The notes beneath the pieces were generated by a model, which searched no databases, was not told the origin of the DNA, and was given only the letters and a program-made list of their open reading frames with translations. A program made the translations under genes and the position numbers. Positions 37,496 to 46,433 of a stretch of DNA of 64,000 nt are shown here, piece by piece (within the stretch, counting starts at the first letter, position 1; every line of letters begins with the position of its first letter). Location of the stretch: contig NZ_CP045997.1 of NCBI RefSeq assembly GCF_010233585.1, positions 6,347,545 through 6,411,544 of the forward strand, given 5' to 3'. The DNA comes from Spirosoma endbachense (GTDB taxonomy: Bacteria; Bacteroidota; Bacteroidia; Cytophagales; Spirosomataceae).

Positions 37496-38541
37496 AATCC
37501 CTGGACGACACCCGACTTCGTTTGCTCGGTCCGATAGGGCTTTATGTATTCGTAAGTGTGTTTTTTCGGCTTGAACTCTATATCAATCTGCCTCTAAATA
37601 GATTTTTGGTTAGCGTTACCATTGCGCTGACGTCCGGTATTATCTGCTGGCAGCTTGCCCGCTGGGTAGTGCTCAGGATTCAGCAACGCTACCCTGGCCT
37701 GACGAATACCCGCCAACGCCTGTTGTGGCTGTTGGCAAGTCTACCGCTCTTAGTCGGGTTTGCCTGGCTTCTACGCCATCTGGTTCGTTTTCTGATTGAA
37801 GGTACGTTTCAGTATTATAGCACCCCCGTTGAGCTAAGCCGTAATATTGGCATCCAGATTTTCTATCACTTTATTTACTTCGCTCTGTATGAGGGCTGGT
37901 ACATCTTGCAGGAGTGGCAACGCGAAACAGTGGAAACCAGCACCCTGGAGAAAGTATCCCTGCAAAGTCAGCTCATTTCACTTCAACATCAGGTAAATCC
38001 GCATTTTCTGTTCAATAGCCTTAATTCCCTATCGTCACTGATTGGCGACAGTCCCGTTCAGGCCGATGTGTTTCTGGGCGAGTTAACGGCCGTTTTCCGT
38101 TACCTGCTGCAAGCCAGTGAGCAGCAACTGGTTCCTTTACGCGATGAGATTGCGTTTATTCGATCGTATTTTCACTTATTACAAACCCGTTATCAAACGG
38201 GCCTGATACTGGATTTGTCGGTTGATACATCGGAGGATCAGGGCCTGATTCCACCGCTGACGCTTCAGGTATTGGTCGAGAATGCCGTGCGCTACAACGC
38301 CATTCTACCCGGCAAGCCGCTCCATGTCCGCATTTATACAACCGCTGACCAACGACTGTATGTAGCCAACACGCTCCAGCCCAAGAGCCTCCGGGTCGAA
38401 ACGGCGGGTGGTGGGTTAAGTAACTTAGTCACTCGATACGAATTGCTCAATGAAGGCAAACTGGTGATCGAAGAGCAGCCGGGGTGGTTCATTGTCAGCC
38501 TGCCACTAATGAGCGAAGGAAGAATAGCAGAAGTAGGGTGA
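37492..38541 (+). CDS. LytS-type sensor histidine kinase (second of the pair)
   Basis: Also exactly 349 residues and colinear with its upstream neighbour: same N-terminal pattern (DDTRLRLLGPIGLYVFVS), membrane helices, and phosphoacceptor His171 in HQVNPHFLFNSLNSLSSLI, followed by LVENAVRYNAILPGKP. The N-box differs (RYN in place of KHN). Equal length and colinear motifs argue for tandem duplication followed by divergence. Translation is probably coupled to the upstream gene. Heterodimers between the two are conceivable. Confidence 0.92.
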   Translation: MKSLDDTRLRLLGPIGLYVFVSVFFRLELYINLPLNRFLVSVTIALTSGIICWQLARWVVLRIQQRYPGLTNTRQRLLWLLASLPLLVGFAWLLRHLVRFLIEGTFQYYSTPVELSRNIGIQIFYHFIYFALYEGWYILQEWQRETVETSTLEKVSLQSQLISLQHQVNPHFLFNSLNSLSSLIGDSPVQADVFLGELTAVFRYLLQASEQQLVPLRDEIAFIRSYFHLLQTRYQTGLILDLSVDTSEDQGLIPPLTLQVLVENAVRYNAILPGKPLHVRIYTTADQRLYVANTLQPKSLRVETAGGGLSNLVTRYELLNEGKLVIEEQPGWFIVSLPLMSEGRIAEVG

Positions 38542-38698
38542 ACGAAATGCCAACATGTATAGCCTGGATGAGTAATCGGCTTAAGGCGATTCGCTTACAC
38601 GCTATTTGCTAATGGTCAACAGAAGAAAATCTAAAAACAGAGAGTCGATTAGGCAAAATCTCAGCGTCAGTCAAAAGGCAAACCTTTTAGGAATGATT

Positions 38699-39343
38699 TT
38701 AACCGTTTGACAATGGGCCGTTCTTACCCTCCATAAGATGAGCGTAATCATTAACCCGCTCAATAAACCATTCCCCATTCTGGTATTTAACTACGGTTAG
38801 GCTTGTATTGGCTAGATTGATTTTATGAGTCATGGATGGAGATGAATTTAATAGCCTGCGCAACAGGCATTTAATGGCAATGCCATGCGTAACAACGGCA
38901 ATTTTGGCTGTAGATTCCAAGCCAAATAATGACTCTAAAAAGGTATACATTCGCTCCTCTACTTCAAATTGGCTTTCCCCACCAGGGGCTTTGTGATGCC
39001 AGTTGTTACTGTTGATAGCAGCTAATTGGTCAACTGTATATATTGTTTTTCGTAGTTGCCCTTCCCAGTCGCCCTGGCTTAATTCCTGTAAGCGATCTTC
39101 CCAAATGATCGGTGTCATGGGTGCCACTGTATCCCGCAGACAGATAGCCGTTTGCTTCGTTCGCTCGGCAGGAGATGAATACCAGCAATCAAAGTCTATT
39201 CCCTCACGTTTCAACCGATTAGCTAATGCGATTGCCTGTTGCTCGCCTGCTTTCGAGAGCGGATAATGATTGGATCTTCCGCCAATTAAATGGTGATTTA
39301 AATTGCCCTGACTTTCGGCATGGCGTATTAAATAAAAGTCCAT
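38699..39343 (-). CDS. Histidine-phosphatase (phosphoglycerate-mutase-like)
   Basis: A 214-residue protein of histidine phosphatase clade 1. The catalytic motif is LIRHAESQGN (Arg7, His8). The second site is SSPAERTKQTA, the acid ELSQGDWEG, and the late His VVTHGIAIKCLLRRLL. It cleaves phosphomonoesters; substrate unknown. It converges on the kinase pair, with 157 bases between. Confidence 0.92.
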   Translation of the reverse strand: MDFYLIRHAESQGNLNHHLIGGRSNHYPLSKAGEQQAIALANRLKREGIDFDCWYSSPAERTKQTAICLRDTVAPMTPIIWEDRLQELSQGDWEGQLRKTIYTVDQLAAINSNNWHHKAPGGESQFEVEERMYTFLESLFGLESTAKIAVVTHGIAIKCLLRRLLNSSPSMTHKINLANTSLTVVKYQNGEWFIERVNDYAHLMEGKNGPLSNG

Positions 39344-39636
39344 AGACAGGTTTTTACAATTAAAGGGAATGGATTATTGAACGCGATAATACCGACCGGG
39401 CAGTACGTTTATTCCTCAGCCAACATAAGAATCCGTGAATTGATTACAGGGTTGTTGTTCCTCCATTGTTTTTCAGGCGCGTCATAAAGTATTTAGGTAA
39501 ATTGAATGGATTATCAATGTATTGGAAAAAATGTGTCAAATTTTAGGAGTTGCGCGTAGGGGTAGAAACGAGTGAAGCGGTCATATCCGGGAGGCTGACA
39601 ATCGGCTTCACGGATTGATAAATCGTAAACACAAGT

Positions 39637-40728
39637 ATGAAAACGTTACTACTGCATCTCAGCGCATGTCTTTTGATCATTAGCCAGGCGTATGCACAGG
39701 ATACCCTCAATAAGCAAAAGGACCGCCAGAATCGTTATCCCAAACGAGCTGCCCAGATTGGCTTTATTCCGCCGTTAAGTACCAATGGACTGGAGAGCGG
39801 AAAGGTCAGTAACCGCTTCTCCTTAAATGCATTGGGCAGCTATGCCGCAGCACTGGACGGCGTCGAGATGAGTGGTCTATTCAATATCGAAAAAGACTAT
39901 GTCGATGGCGTTCAATTCGCCGGAATCGTCAACAGCGTAGGCAATGAACTGGAAGGTGCTCAATTCGCCGGAATCACTAACATTGTCGGTGGCAATGTCC
40001 ACGGATCGCAATTTGGTGGTATTGCGAATGTAGTCGGAAAAGGGATGAAAGGGGCTCAATTTGCCGGTATTGCCAACCTGGTTGGGCAGGATATTCGTGG
40101 CGTTCAGATTGCCGGAATCGCTAACATTGCCAACGCTGTAACTGGACCCCAAATCGCCGGAATTGTTAACATTGCTGGTCGGATCAAAGGCGCTCAAATT
40201 GGTCTGATAAACATTGCCCAAGATATCGATGGGCCCCAGATTGGGTTGATCAGCCTTTCTCCTAACGGTTATCGCCGTTTTGAGGTGTGGGCTAGTGATG
40301 CGCTACACGCCAACGTGGCCTTTAAAATGGGGGGTAATCGTCAGTTCTACAATATTTTCGCCCTTGGCGCTACTGTGCCGACAACAAATCGGAACCGCTG
40401 GGGTTACGGATACGGCATTGGTACAAACCAGCCAATAGGCAAGCGAGTCCAGTTGAGCCTTGAAGCCATTTCGTATCAGATTCATGAAGAAAACACGACC
40501 TGGGACCAGCTCAATATGCTGAATCAGGCACGGTTCAGCTTCATCTTCCCCATTCGCAACCGAATGGCCTTCACTCTGACTCCAACTTTCAATGTACAGG
40601 TATCTCGACTGGAAGTAGCCGAAGGTATTGGCTCGGAATGGGTGGGCTGGTCCGTTTATGACCACTTAACGGATAACGGGACGCGCGTCCGGATGTGGCC
40701 GGGTGCTACTGTAGGATTACAATTTTAG
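39637..40728 (+). CDS. Exported surface-repeat protein (LA_2272-like)
   Basis: A 363-residue exported protein, signal peptide to about residue 20 (QAYAQ). Residues 75-210 hold about eight imperfect 17-19-residue units of the form Gly-x-Gln-(Phe/Ile)-Ala-Gly-Ile-x-Asn-(Ile/Val)-x-Gly, for example GAQFAGITNIVGGNVHGSQF. This makes a regular, solenoid-like stack, as in the LA_2272 surface-repeat proteins. The last third (YNIFALGATVP, GYGIGTNQPIGKRVQLSLE, TLTPTFNVQVSR) looks like an outer-membrane barrel. Role unknown, probably surface display or adhesion. Confidence 0.8.
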   Translation: MKTLLLHLSACLLIISQAYAQDTLNKQKDRQNRYPKRAAQIGFIPPLSTNGLESGKVSNRFSLNALGSYAAALDGVEMSGLFNIEKDYVDGVQFAGIVNSVGNELEGAQFAGITNIVGGNVHGSQFGGIANVVGKGMKGAQFAGIANLVGQDIRGVQIAGIANIANAVTGPQIAGIVNIAGRIKGAQIGLINIAQDIDGPQIGLISLSPNGYRRFEVWASDALHANVAFKMGGNRQFYNIFALGATVPTTNRNRWGYGYGIGTNQPIGKRVQLSLEAISYQIHEENTTWDQLNMLNQARFSFIFPIRNRMAFTLTPTFNVQVSRLEVAEGIGSEWVGWSVYDHLTDNGTRVRMWPGATVGLQF

Positions 40729-40880
40729 AATACCATATTAGCCATATCTAATGTACTTATGGCGAAAAACGGAGCGTCTTGTTATAAATGCGAATTCGTG
40801 AGTAAAGCAGTCGATGCGGTGATGTGATGTCGTTTGTTAACGATGTGATGTCGGTTTTGAGAAACCGACACAATGGGGAC

Positions 40881-40944
40881 GGTTCGCCGATGCGACGGTT
40901 CGCCGATGCGACGGTTCGCCGATGCGACGGTTCGCCGATGCGAT
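40881..40944. repeat. Minisatellite, four copies of a 16-base unit
   Basis: Four tandem copies of GGTTCGCCGATGCGAC (the last ends GAT). It lies in the 418-base gap between convergent genes. Short direct repeats of GATGTGATGTCG precede it (40820-40858). A palindromic AGGTTAGGTTCTTTAACCT segment follows near 40994. Because 16 is not a multiple of three, it shifts frame each copy and is unlikely to code. Confidence 0.85.
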
Positions 40945-41146
40945 GCTCCAAACCTCATCACTCTATGCCGGATGTGGTTTGGAGAAACCGCAGAGGTTAG
41001 GTTCTTTAACCTGACCTCACGCACTCCACTAACTGGTGGTAAAGCGGTTAGCCATCGCAGCAACTTTACGGAGTTAATTACCCCACCAATAAAAAAAGCC
41101 GAAAATCAGTGTTTGATTATGTAGAGCCTTCGCCGAATAGTGGCGA

Positions 41147-43540
41147 TCACCTGGCCCGGTTTTGCTCCGTTTCGGCAGTTGATTTGCTGCGGTAACCGGT
41201 TTTGAGTGGTTTTCCAAAGCGATACGTGAGGCTGATAGTGAAATTGGAAGTCGGATAAGTCCTGTTAAAATAGATGTCCGTTTCGCCTACGCTGTATGTA
41301 CCTGCCACGTTGGTCTGATGAAATAGATCGTTGGCCGTAAACCGGAGTTTCCATGCGTTTTTGAAGAAATCCTTTTCCAGACCGAGCGTAACCGTAGCCC
41401 TGCTCTTGTTGTAATAAAGCCCGTAATACCTGTCGCCCAGATACCAGGCCAGGAGCTGTATTTTGACCAGGTTTTTGATCGTAAATGTATTGCTGGTGTA
41501 CGCATAAAGCTGGGGACGTGGCTTGATCAGTTCAAAACCGTACTGATTATCAATAGACTTACTTTGGCTCAGTGTGACGGTGTTGGTGGTATTCCACCAG
41601 CCAACCGTCAACGTGGCCGAGCCGGAAAGGAAAAAGGTATGATCTCTTTCGAGGTTAATGCCTTTAAGTACGTAACTGTTTGGGCCATCGCCCCGCAAAG
41701 CGGCACCGCTTATGGGATCAAGCGTATAATTGTAACCTGCTCGTAGATCAAATTGCCTGTAGTTCATGCCGATTTCAAACGCGTGGACCTTCTCGGGGCG
41801 CAAGCCGGGATTTCCCTGAATACTCGTGAAGGGGTCCTGATAAATCACCCAGGGGTTCAGGGCCTGGTATCGGGGGCGGGTGATCTTGGCCACATAGGAA
41901 AGCCGGAAGGCCAGGTCGTCCGAAACGGTTTTGGTAAGTAAAAAATTGGGGAAAACATTAAAATAGCTTTTCTGAATCACCTGCCCGGCTCCGGCCGTTG
42001 TGTTGAGGTTATAATGCGTCCATTCGTTCCTGAGCCCGGCCCCAAAGCGGACGCTTTTACTGATTGCGCCAGAATAATTGATATAGGCCGCCGGTAACCA
42101 CTCGGTATAGTCAAACTGGCTGGATAATTTCGGGTCAGGCTGAAAATATTCTCCGGAAGCAGCAACGAGAAAATCCGTTCCCGACGCGGTTTTCGCATAC
42201 GTAAGTTTCAAACCGGTTTCGAGTTTTTTATGGCTTCCAAATGCCTTGGTATAATCGATCTGGGTACTGAAAATAGTAATGTGGTAGGACTGGTCGTTTT
42301 TGAGCCGTCGTGTGAAAGTGCTGTCATTTAAGGCATTGTTTTCGCTGATCTGGTCGCGGACGTCCGTACGGAAACGGGCAACCTGGCTACCTATGAAGAA
42401 AGCTGATCCGAGGGAGTCCAGCGTCCGGTTGTAGTTGAAAATCAGTGAATGGTTCAGCCTCTTTTCGTTTTTGGCGAGCCTGCTGTTGTAAATACCCTGG
42501 TTAATCGCATCTGTGATGGTATTCCGGCTGTCCTGACTGCCCCCTAACTTATCCAGATTACCCTTGTAACCGAGCGAGAAGTACGTATTTTCACTGAGAT
42601 TGTACTGGATTCCGACCCCATAGCTTGAATAATTGCGAAGTTTCCGCTGCCAATCGGTCGTTAAATCGGAGTGGAGAAAGTTGGTTGTGGCAGGCCGGGT
42701 TCGGGTCGTGTGAAGTATCTCCCGATCGTGGCCAGCTCGAAGTGTATAATTTGCAGCAATCGTTAGTTTGCCTTTCCTGTAATTCAGGTCTGACAACGTA
42801 TTGCTTTCTCCACCGGCAAAATCTGAATAGGTATACTGTTGGGTAATAGAACCGGTCGTGCCTTTTTCTGCATTCGCTTTGGTAATGATCCGGATCACTG
42901 CCTTGCCTTCAGCGTCGTACCGGGACGATGGGTTGGCAATAATTTCTACCCGGACGATCTGGCTGACTGGAATAGCTGCCAACTGGTCATAGGTAATTGC
43001 CTGGCTGTTCAGGAAAAGTAGCGCTTCGCCCTTACCGACCACACTAATACGCCCTTCGTTGAAGGTGACTCCGGGCGATCGTTCCAGAATCTGGCTTACA
43101 GACGTACTACCCGCCAGGATGGTGCCGGTAACCTGTACGTCCACACTGCCGTTGCTCCCCTGTCTGACTAATGGCGCCTGGCCGCTGATACGCACTTCAT
43201 TTAATTGAAAATTATGCTCCTGCATCACAATCATACCCAGATTCTGTTGCGGCTGACCATCATTATGGATGCGAATGAGCGTATCCGCAAAGGACAGGCT
43301 ACTTAAACGGAGCATAGCATTTGTTTGCCGTATCGCCGGAAAAGACACGACGCCATCCGGAAATAAGCCGCTTTTTAGTACCGCAGAGTCGGGAATGGAA
43401 AGTAGCCTTGCATGCACGGCAATGGGTTCCCGACTGGCATTGATTATCCTGACATTCAAGGAATAAACCTGCTGACCAATTGCTGAACGGGTCAGAGTGA
43501 GCAGGATGCCTGTTAAACACAGTAAGCCAACTAGTTTCAT
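41147..43540 (-). CDS. Outer-membrane beta-barrel protein, TonB-receptor-like
   Basis: A 797-residue exported protein, signal peptide to about residue 22 (SAIGQ). An N-terminal beta-sandwich (about 25-105) precedes a plug-like segment (VSQILERSPGVTFNEGRISV, RVEIIANPSSRYDAEGKAVI, the turn of PF14905-type proteins). The barrel then runs to the end (YFNRTYPTSNFTISLTYRFG), with a short basic tail. It is of the OMP_b-brl_3 group; substrate unknown. The membrane-bound AraC regulator at 43648 lies just upstream on the same strand, 107 bases away, so that regulator may control it. Confidence 0.9.
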   Translation of the reverse strand: MKLVGLLCLTGILLTLTRSAIGQQVYSLNVRIINASREPIAVHARLLSIPDSAVLKSGLFPDGVVSFPAIRQTNAMLRLSSLSFADTLIRIHNDGQPQQNLGMIVMQEHNFQLNEVRISGQAPLVRQGSNGSVDVQVTGTILAGSTSVSQILERSPGVTFNEGRISVVGKGEALLFLNSQAITYDQLAAIPVSQIVRVEIIANPSSRYDAEGKAVIRIITKANAEKGTTGSITQQYTYSDFAGGESNTLSDLNYRKGKLTIAANYTLRAGHDREILHTTRTRPATTNFLHSDLTTDWQRKLRNYSSYGVGIQYNLSENTYFSLGYKGNLDKLGGSQDSRNTITDAINQGIYNSRLAKNEKRLNHSLIFNYNRTLDSLGSAFFIGSQVARFRTDVRDQISENNALNDSTFTRRLKNDQSYHITIFSTQIDYTKAFGSHKKLETGLKLTYAKTASGTDFLVAASGEYFQPDPKLSSQFDYTEWLPAAYINYSGAISKSVRFGAGLRNEWTHYNLNTTAGAGQVIQKSYFNVFPNFLLTKTVSDDLAFRLSYVAKITRPRYQALNPWVIYQDPFTSIQGNPGLRPEKVHAFEIGMNYRQFDLRAGYNYTLDPISGAALRGDGPNSYVLKGINLERDHTFFLSGSATLTVGWWNTTNTVTLSQSKSIDNQYGFELIKPRPQLYAYTSNTFTIKNLVKIQLLAWYLGDRYYGLYYNKSRATVTLGLEKDFFKNAWKLRFTANDLFHQTNVAGTYSVGETDIYFNRTYPTSNFTISLTYRFGKPLKTGYRSKSTAETEQNRAR

Positions 43541-43647
43541 GGCTGATTTTGGATGGATTTTGTCTGATCCAAAAATCAGCAGTTAACCGACGGCGTAGGT
43601 TCGGTAAACGGAAATCAGGAGTATGAATTTATAAAACCGTACCCGGT

Positions 43648-44718
43648 CTAGAGGCTAATGGATTGATTGGTAGCTTGTTGGTAATTGAAGGGCGTAACCC
43701 CTTTTAGCTTTTTGAAGGCGGCAAAAAAGGTCGATTTAGCATTAAAACCTACCTCATAACCGATCGCTTCGAGAGTAAACCGCTGGTCGATCGTCATCAT
43801 CCTGCACGCTTCCTCTATCCTGAATTCGTTGATATACGTGGTGAAATTCTTGCCCAGGTGCTCATTGAGCAGTGCCGATAGCTGATGTCCGGAAATCTGT
43901 ATTTCGCGCGACAGCTCATGAAGTTTCAGATCCGGATTTTTGTAAAGAGCCTTTTCCACCATCACTTTTTCCAGTTTGGCAAGCCATAGTTCAGCGTCAC
44001 TTTCCGCCAACTTTTTAGCGACGGGTTTGGCCGGTAAAAGCAGAAAGAGTTCGTCGGTTTTTTTTCGGTAAAAAAGGATAGTCACAGCCAGGTAAAGGAT
44101 CAGGGAAAAAGCAATGGCCCCGCTGATATAGGAAGCGAAAGGGGCGTTGATCAGGGAGGAAAAATAAAACAGGAAGATAATGGCATTGCCTGTGAAGATC
44201 ATGGAGATCCAGGTTTCAGCAGGCTTCATTTGATAAGACCGAATGAAAACTTTTCCGAGCAGGTCCTGTATGACAAATCCTGAGGCAAGCAGGAAGCAGA
44301 ACCATTGCAGATAGATGACTTTGGCAAAATAGCTATTCCAAAGTCCAGAATAAGCTGAATAAGGAAACCAGATACCAATTGTCAGGGTAAGGGTGGCCAG
44401 CAAAACGAGTGTCCAGATCCAGCTTTTTGGTAATTTTATTAACGGTTTTATGGCCGAGCGCACAAAAAAGTACAAAAAAGGGCCGATGAAAAAGCAGGCC
44501 GAAAGGCCGATTTGGAGGTAAATTTTGGGTAGTTTTCCGTCAAAATAAAGAAAAACCGATTTTCCGACCCTAATGCTCAAAGCGAGCAGCAATGCCCCCA
44601 GAAAGTAGTTAGCCAGATACTTTTTTTTGGTAAAAAATAGCAGAAATAACCCCAGGACAAGTCCGTTGAACGCGCCCAATGCACTGAAAAAGAATAGAAT
44701 CTCTTTGCCGGTATTCAT
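43648..44718 (-). CDS. Membrane-bound AraC-family regulator
   Basis: A 356-residue protein with seven or eight N-terminal membrane helices (about 8-215) and a C-terminal AraC helix-turn-helix domain (LKLHELSREIQISGHQLSAL, then LEAIGYEVGFNAKSTFFAAF with the GF-x-x-K-S-x-F motif). Such fusions sense envelope or small-molecule signals and bind DNA from the membrane. It is upstream of the barrel gene and divergent from the SDR gene at 44923, so it may regulate one or both. Confidence 0.93.
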   Translation of the reverse strand: MNTGKEILFFFSALGAFNGLVLGLFLLFFTKKKYLANYFLGALLLALSIRVGKSVFLYFDGKLPKIYLQIGLSACFFIGPFLYFFVRSAIKPLIKLPKSWIWTLVLLATLTLTIGIWFPYSAYSGLWNSYFAKVIYLQWFCFLLASGFVIQDLLGKVFIRSYQMKPAETWISMIFTGNAIIFLFYFSSLINAPFASYISGAIAFSLILYLAVTILFYRKKTDELFLLLPAKPVAKKLAESDAELWLAKLEKVMVEKALYKNPDLKLHELSREIQISGHQLSALLNEHLGKNFTTYINEFRIEEACRMMTIDQRFTLEAIGYEVGFNAKSTFFAAFKKLKGVTPFNYQQATNQSISL

Positions 44719-44922
44719 CGTTGTTGAACAGGTTGCTCTATCAAATGTAACGGATTGAAACCCTCATTTCAAGCGCCCATTTACGTCTCGCATAGCGGGG
44801 ACTCACACAAGGAATAAGTAGGTGGCGAACCAACCGTGAAAAGTATAAGAAATCAGTAGAAATAGTTAAATGCGTCTGGTACGATAGCGGGAGCTTTGTA
44901 ACAGCATTACAATGTTTCGAAA

Positions 44923-45693
44923 ATGAAATCAAACGCAAAAAAAATCGCCCTGGTAACGGGAGGAAGCCGGGGTTTGGGGAAAGATATGGCACTGAGTCTT
45001 GCCAGAAAGGGTAACGATGTCATCGTTACATACCATTCGCAAAAAGAGGAGGCATTGACGGTTGTAGCGGAGATCGAACTGATGGGTCAGCGGGCTGCTG
45101 CATTGCCACTGAATACAGGAGCAGTAAAAAGCTTTGATGCTTTTCTGACCGCATTGCAGGATATTCTGAAAAACAAATTTCAAGCTGACCACTTTGATTT
45201 TTTGGTAAACAATGCCGGGCATGGAATAACGGTACCGTCATTTGCGATGACAACGGAAGAGCAATTTGACGAACTCATGAATGTTCACCTCAAAGGTGTA
45301 TTCTTTCTGACGCAAAAAGTACGGCCTTATCTCAACGATGGAGGAGCGATTGTGAACATTTCCACAGGTTTGACCCGATTTTCCTATCCGGGCAGTGGTG
45401 CCTATGCCAGCATGAAATCGGCCATTGAAACCCTGACAAAATACATGGCTAAAGAATTAGGATCGCGCTTTATCCGGGCTAATGTGGTAGCCCCCGGCGC
45501 TATTGCTACCGATTTTAATGGTGGGCGATTGCGGGAAACGCCACAGGTTCAGGAGCATATAAAATCCATTACGGCGCTTCCCCGAATTGGTCAGGCCGAT
45601 GATATTGGGGGCGTTGTTGCCTTTTTGTGTTCGGAGGAGGCTAAGTGGGTCAATGCCCAGCGCATCGAAGTATCCGGTGGCATGTATCTCTAA
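44923..45693 (+). CDS. Short-chain dehydrogenase/reductase (classical SDR)
   Basis: A 256-residue NAD(P)-dependent oxidoreductase. The cofactor loop is VTGGSRGLGKDMA (13-19), NNAG is at 97-100, and the catalytic triad is Ser147, Tyr161 and Lys165 (YASMK). Length and layout are normal. It is divergent from the membrane-bound AraC gene and is followed after 30 bases by the second SDR gene. Substrate unknown. Confidence 0.93.
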   Translation: MKSNAKKIALVTGGSRGLGKDMALSLARKGNDVIVTYHSQKEEALTVVAEIELMGQRAAALPLNTGAVKSFDAFLTALQDILKNKFQADHFDFLVNNAGHGITVPSFAMTTEEQFDELMNVHLKGVFFLTQKVRPYLNDGGAIVNISTGLTRFSYPGSGAYASMKSAIETLTKYMAKELGSRFIRANVVAPGAIATDFNGGRLRETPQVQEHIKSITALPRIGQADDIGGVVAFLCSEEAKWVNAQRIEVSGGMYL

Positions 45694-45723
45694 GTTATAT
45701 TCGTAAATACCTATCAATCGGCT

Positions 45724-46326
45724 ATGAAGCACAAAGTGATTGTTATTGGGGCAAGTGGCACCATTGGAAAGGAATTGGTAAAAACACTGGAAGCCGGTGG
45801 TCATGAAGTCATTCGTGTTTCCCGCTCGTCAGGCGACTATCAGGCCGACATCCAGGATAAGCAAAGTCTGGACTCTCTGTTCAAGGCAGTCGGAACATTT
45901 GATGCGGTGGCTAATGCCGCAGGCGATGTGGCTGCTGGACCTTTGGAACAATTGACCGACGAAAATTACGCCTTTGCCCTGGGGAATAAGTTAATGGGAC
46001 AGATCAATATCGTTCGGACTGCTTTGCCCCATGTAGCGGATAAAGGATCATTCGTCTTAATCTCCGGTGTATTAACGCAGGAACCCATTTTGGGAGGTAC
46101 CATTGGCACGCTAGTAAATGGTGGAATAGAAGGTTTTGTCAAAGCGGCCTCCCACGAGATGCCACGCGGTATACGAATCAATTGCGTTAGCCCAACGGTA
46201 TTGGCCGAATCGGTGGCAATTCATCCTTATTTTCCGGGCTTCATTCCGGTGGAAGTGTGGAAGGTGGCCAAAGCCTATGAGCGGGCGTTGTTTGGGATTA
46301 TTAATGGGCGAATCATCACCGTGTAA
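45724..46326 (+). CDS. Atypical short SDR lacking the YxxxK motif
   Basis: A 200-residue Rossmann-fold protein with GASGTIG at residues 9-15 and ANAAGD (63-68) for the NAD(P) site. Ser114 is present (VLISGV), but where Tyr-x3-Lys should follow, the sequence reads GTIGTLVNGGIEGFV with neither residue. Such short SDR relatives are known and may use another mechanism or only bind cofactor. It follows the classical SDR by 30 bases and ends at a hairpin, so the two are likely cotranscribed. Confidence 0.88.
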   Translation: MKHKVIVIGASGTIGKELVKTLEAGGHEVIRVSRSSGDYQADIQDKQSLDSLFKAVGTFDAVANAAGDVAAGPLEQLTDENYAFALGNKLMGQINIVRTALPHVADKGSFVLISGVLTQEPILGGTIGTLVNGGIEGFVKAASHEMPRGIRINCVSPTVLAESVAIHPYFPGFIPVEVWKVAKAYERALFGIINGRIITV

Positions 46327-46365
46327 TGGGTTAGATGCCCCCCCAAACCAGCAATTCTTTAACAA

Positions 46366-46399
46366 AACAACCGTACAGTTCAGTAGCTGTGCGGTTGTT
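46366..46399 (+). terminator. Hairpin after the SDR pair
   Basis: AACAACCGTACAG 46366-46378 pairs with CTGTGCGGTTGTT 46387-46399 with one G-T wobble and an 8-base loop. It separates the SDR genes from the AraC gene at 46434; the T run is weak. Confidence 0.55.
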
Positions 46400-46433
46400 G
46401 AATTGACAGTTGATCTACTTTTATTTTGGCATC

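Noticed and set aside
40757..41124. Open frames across the 16-base minisatellite on both strands (repetitive Arg/Ser/Ala proteins)
   Set aside because: The repeats simply give a low-complexity translation in every frame, and no start, codon bias or domain supports coding.
40873..41124. CRISPR array
   Set aside because: The 16-base units are contiguous with no spacers.
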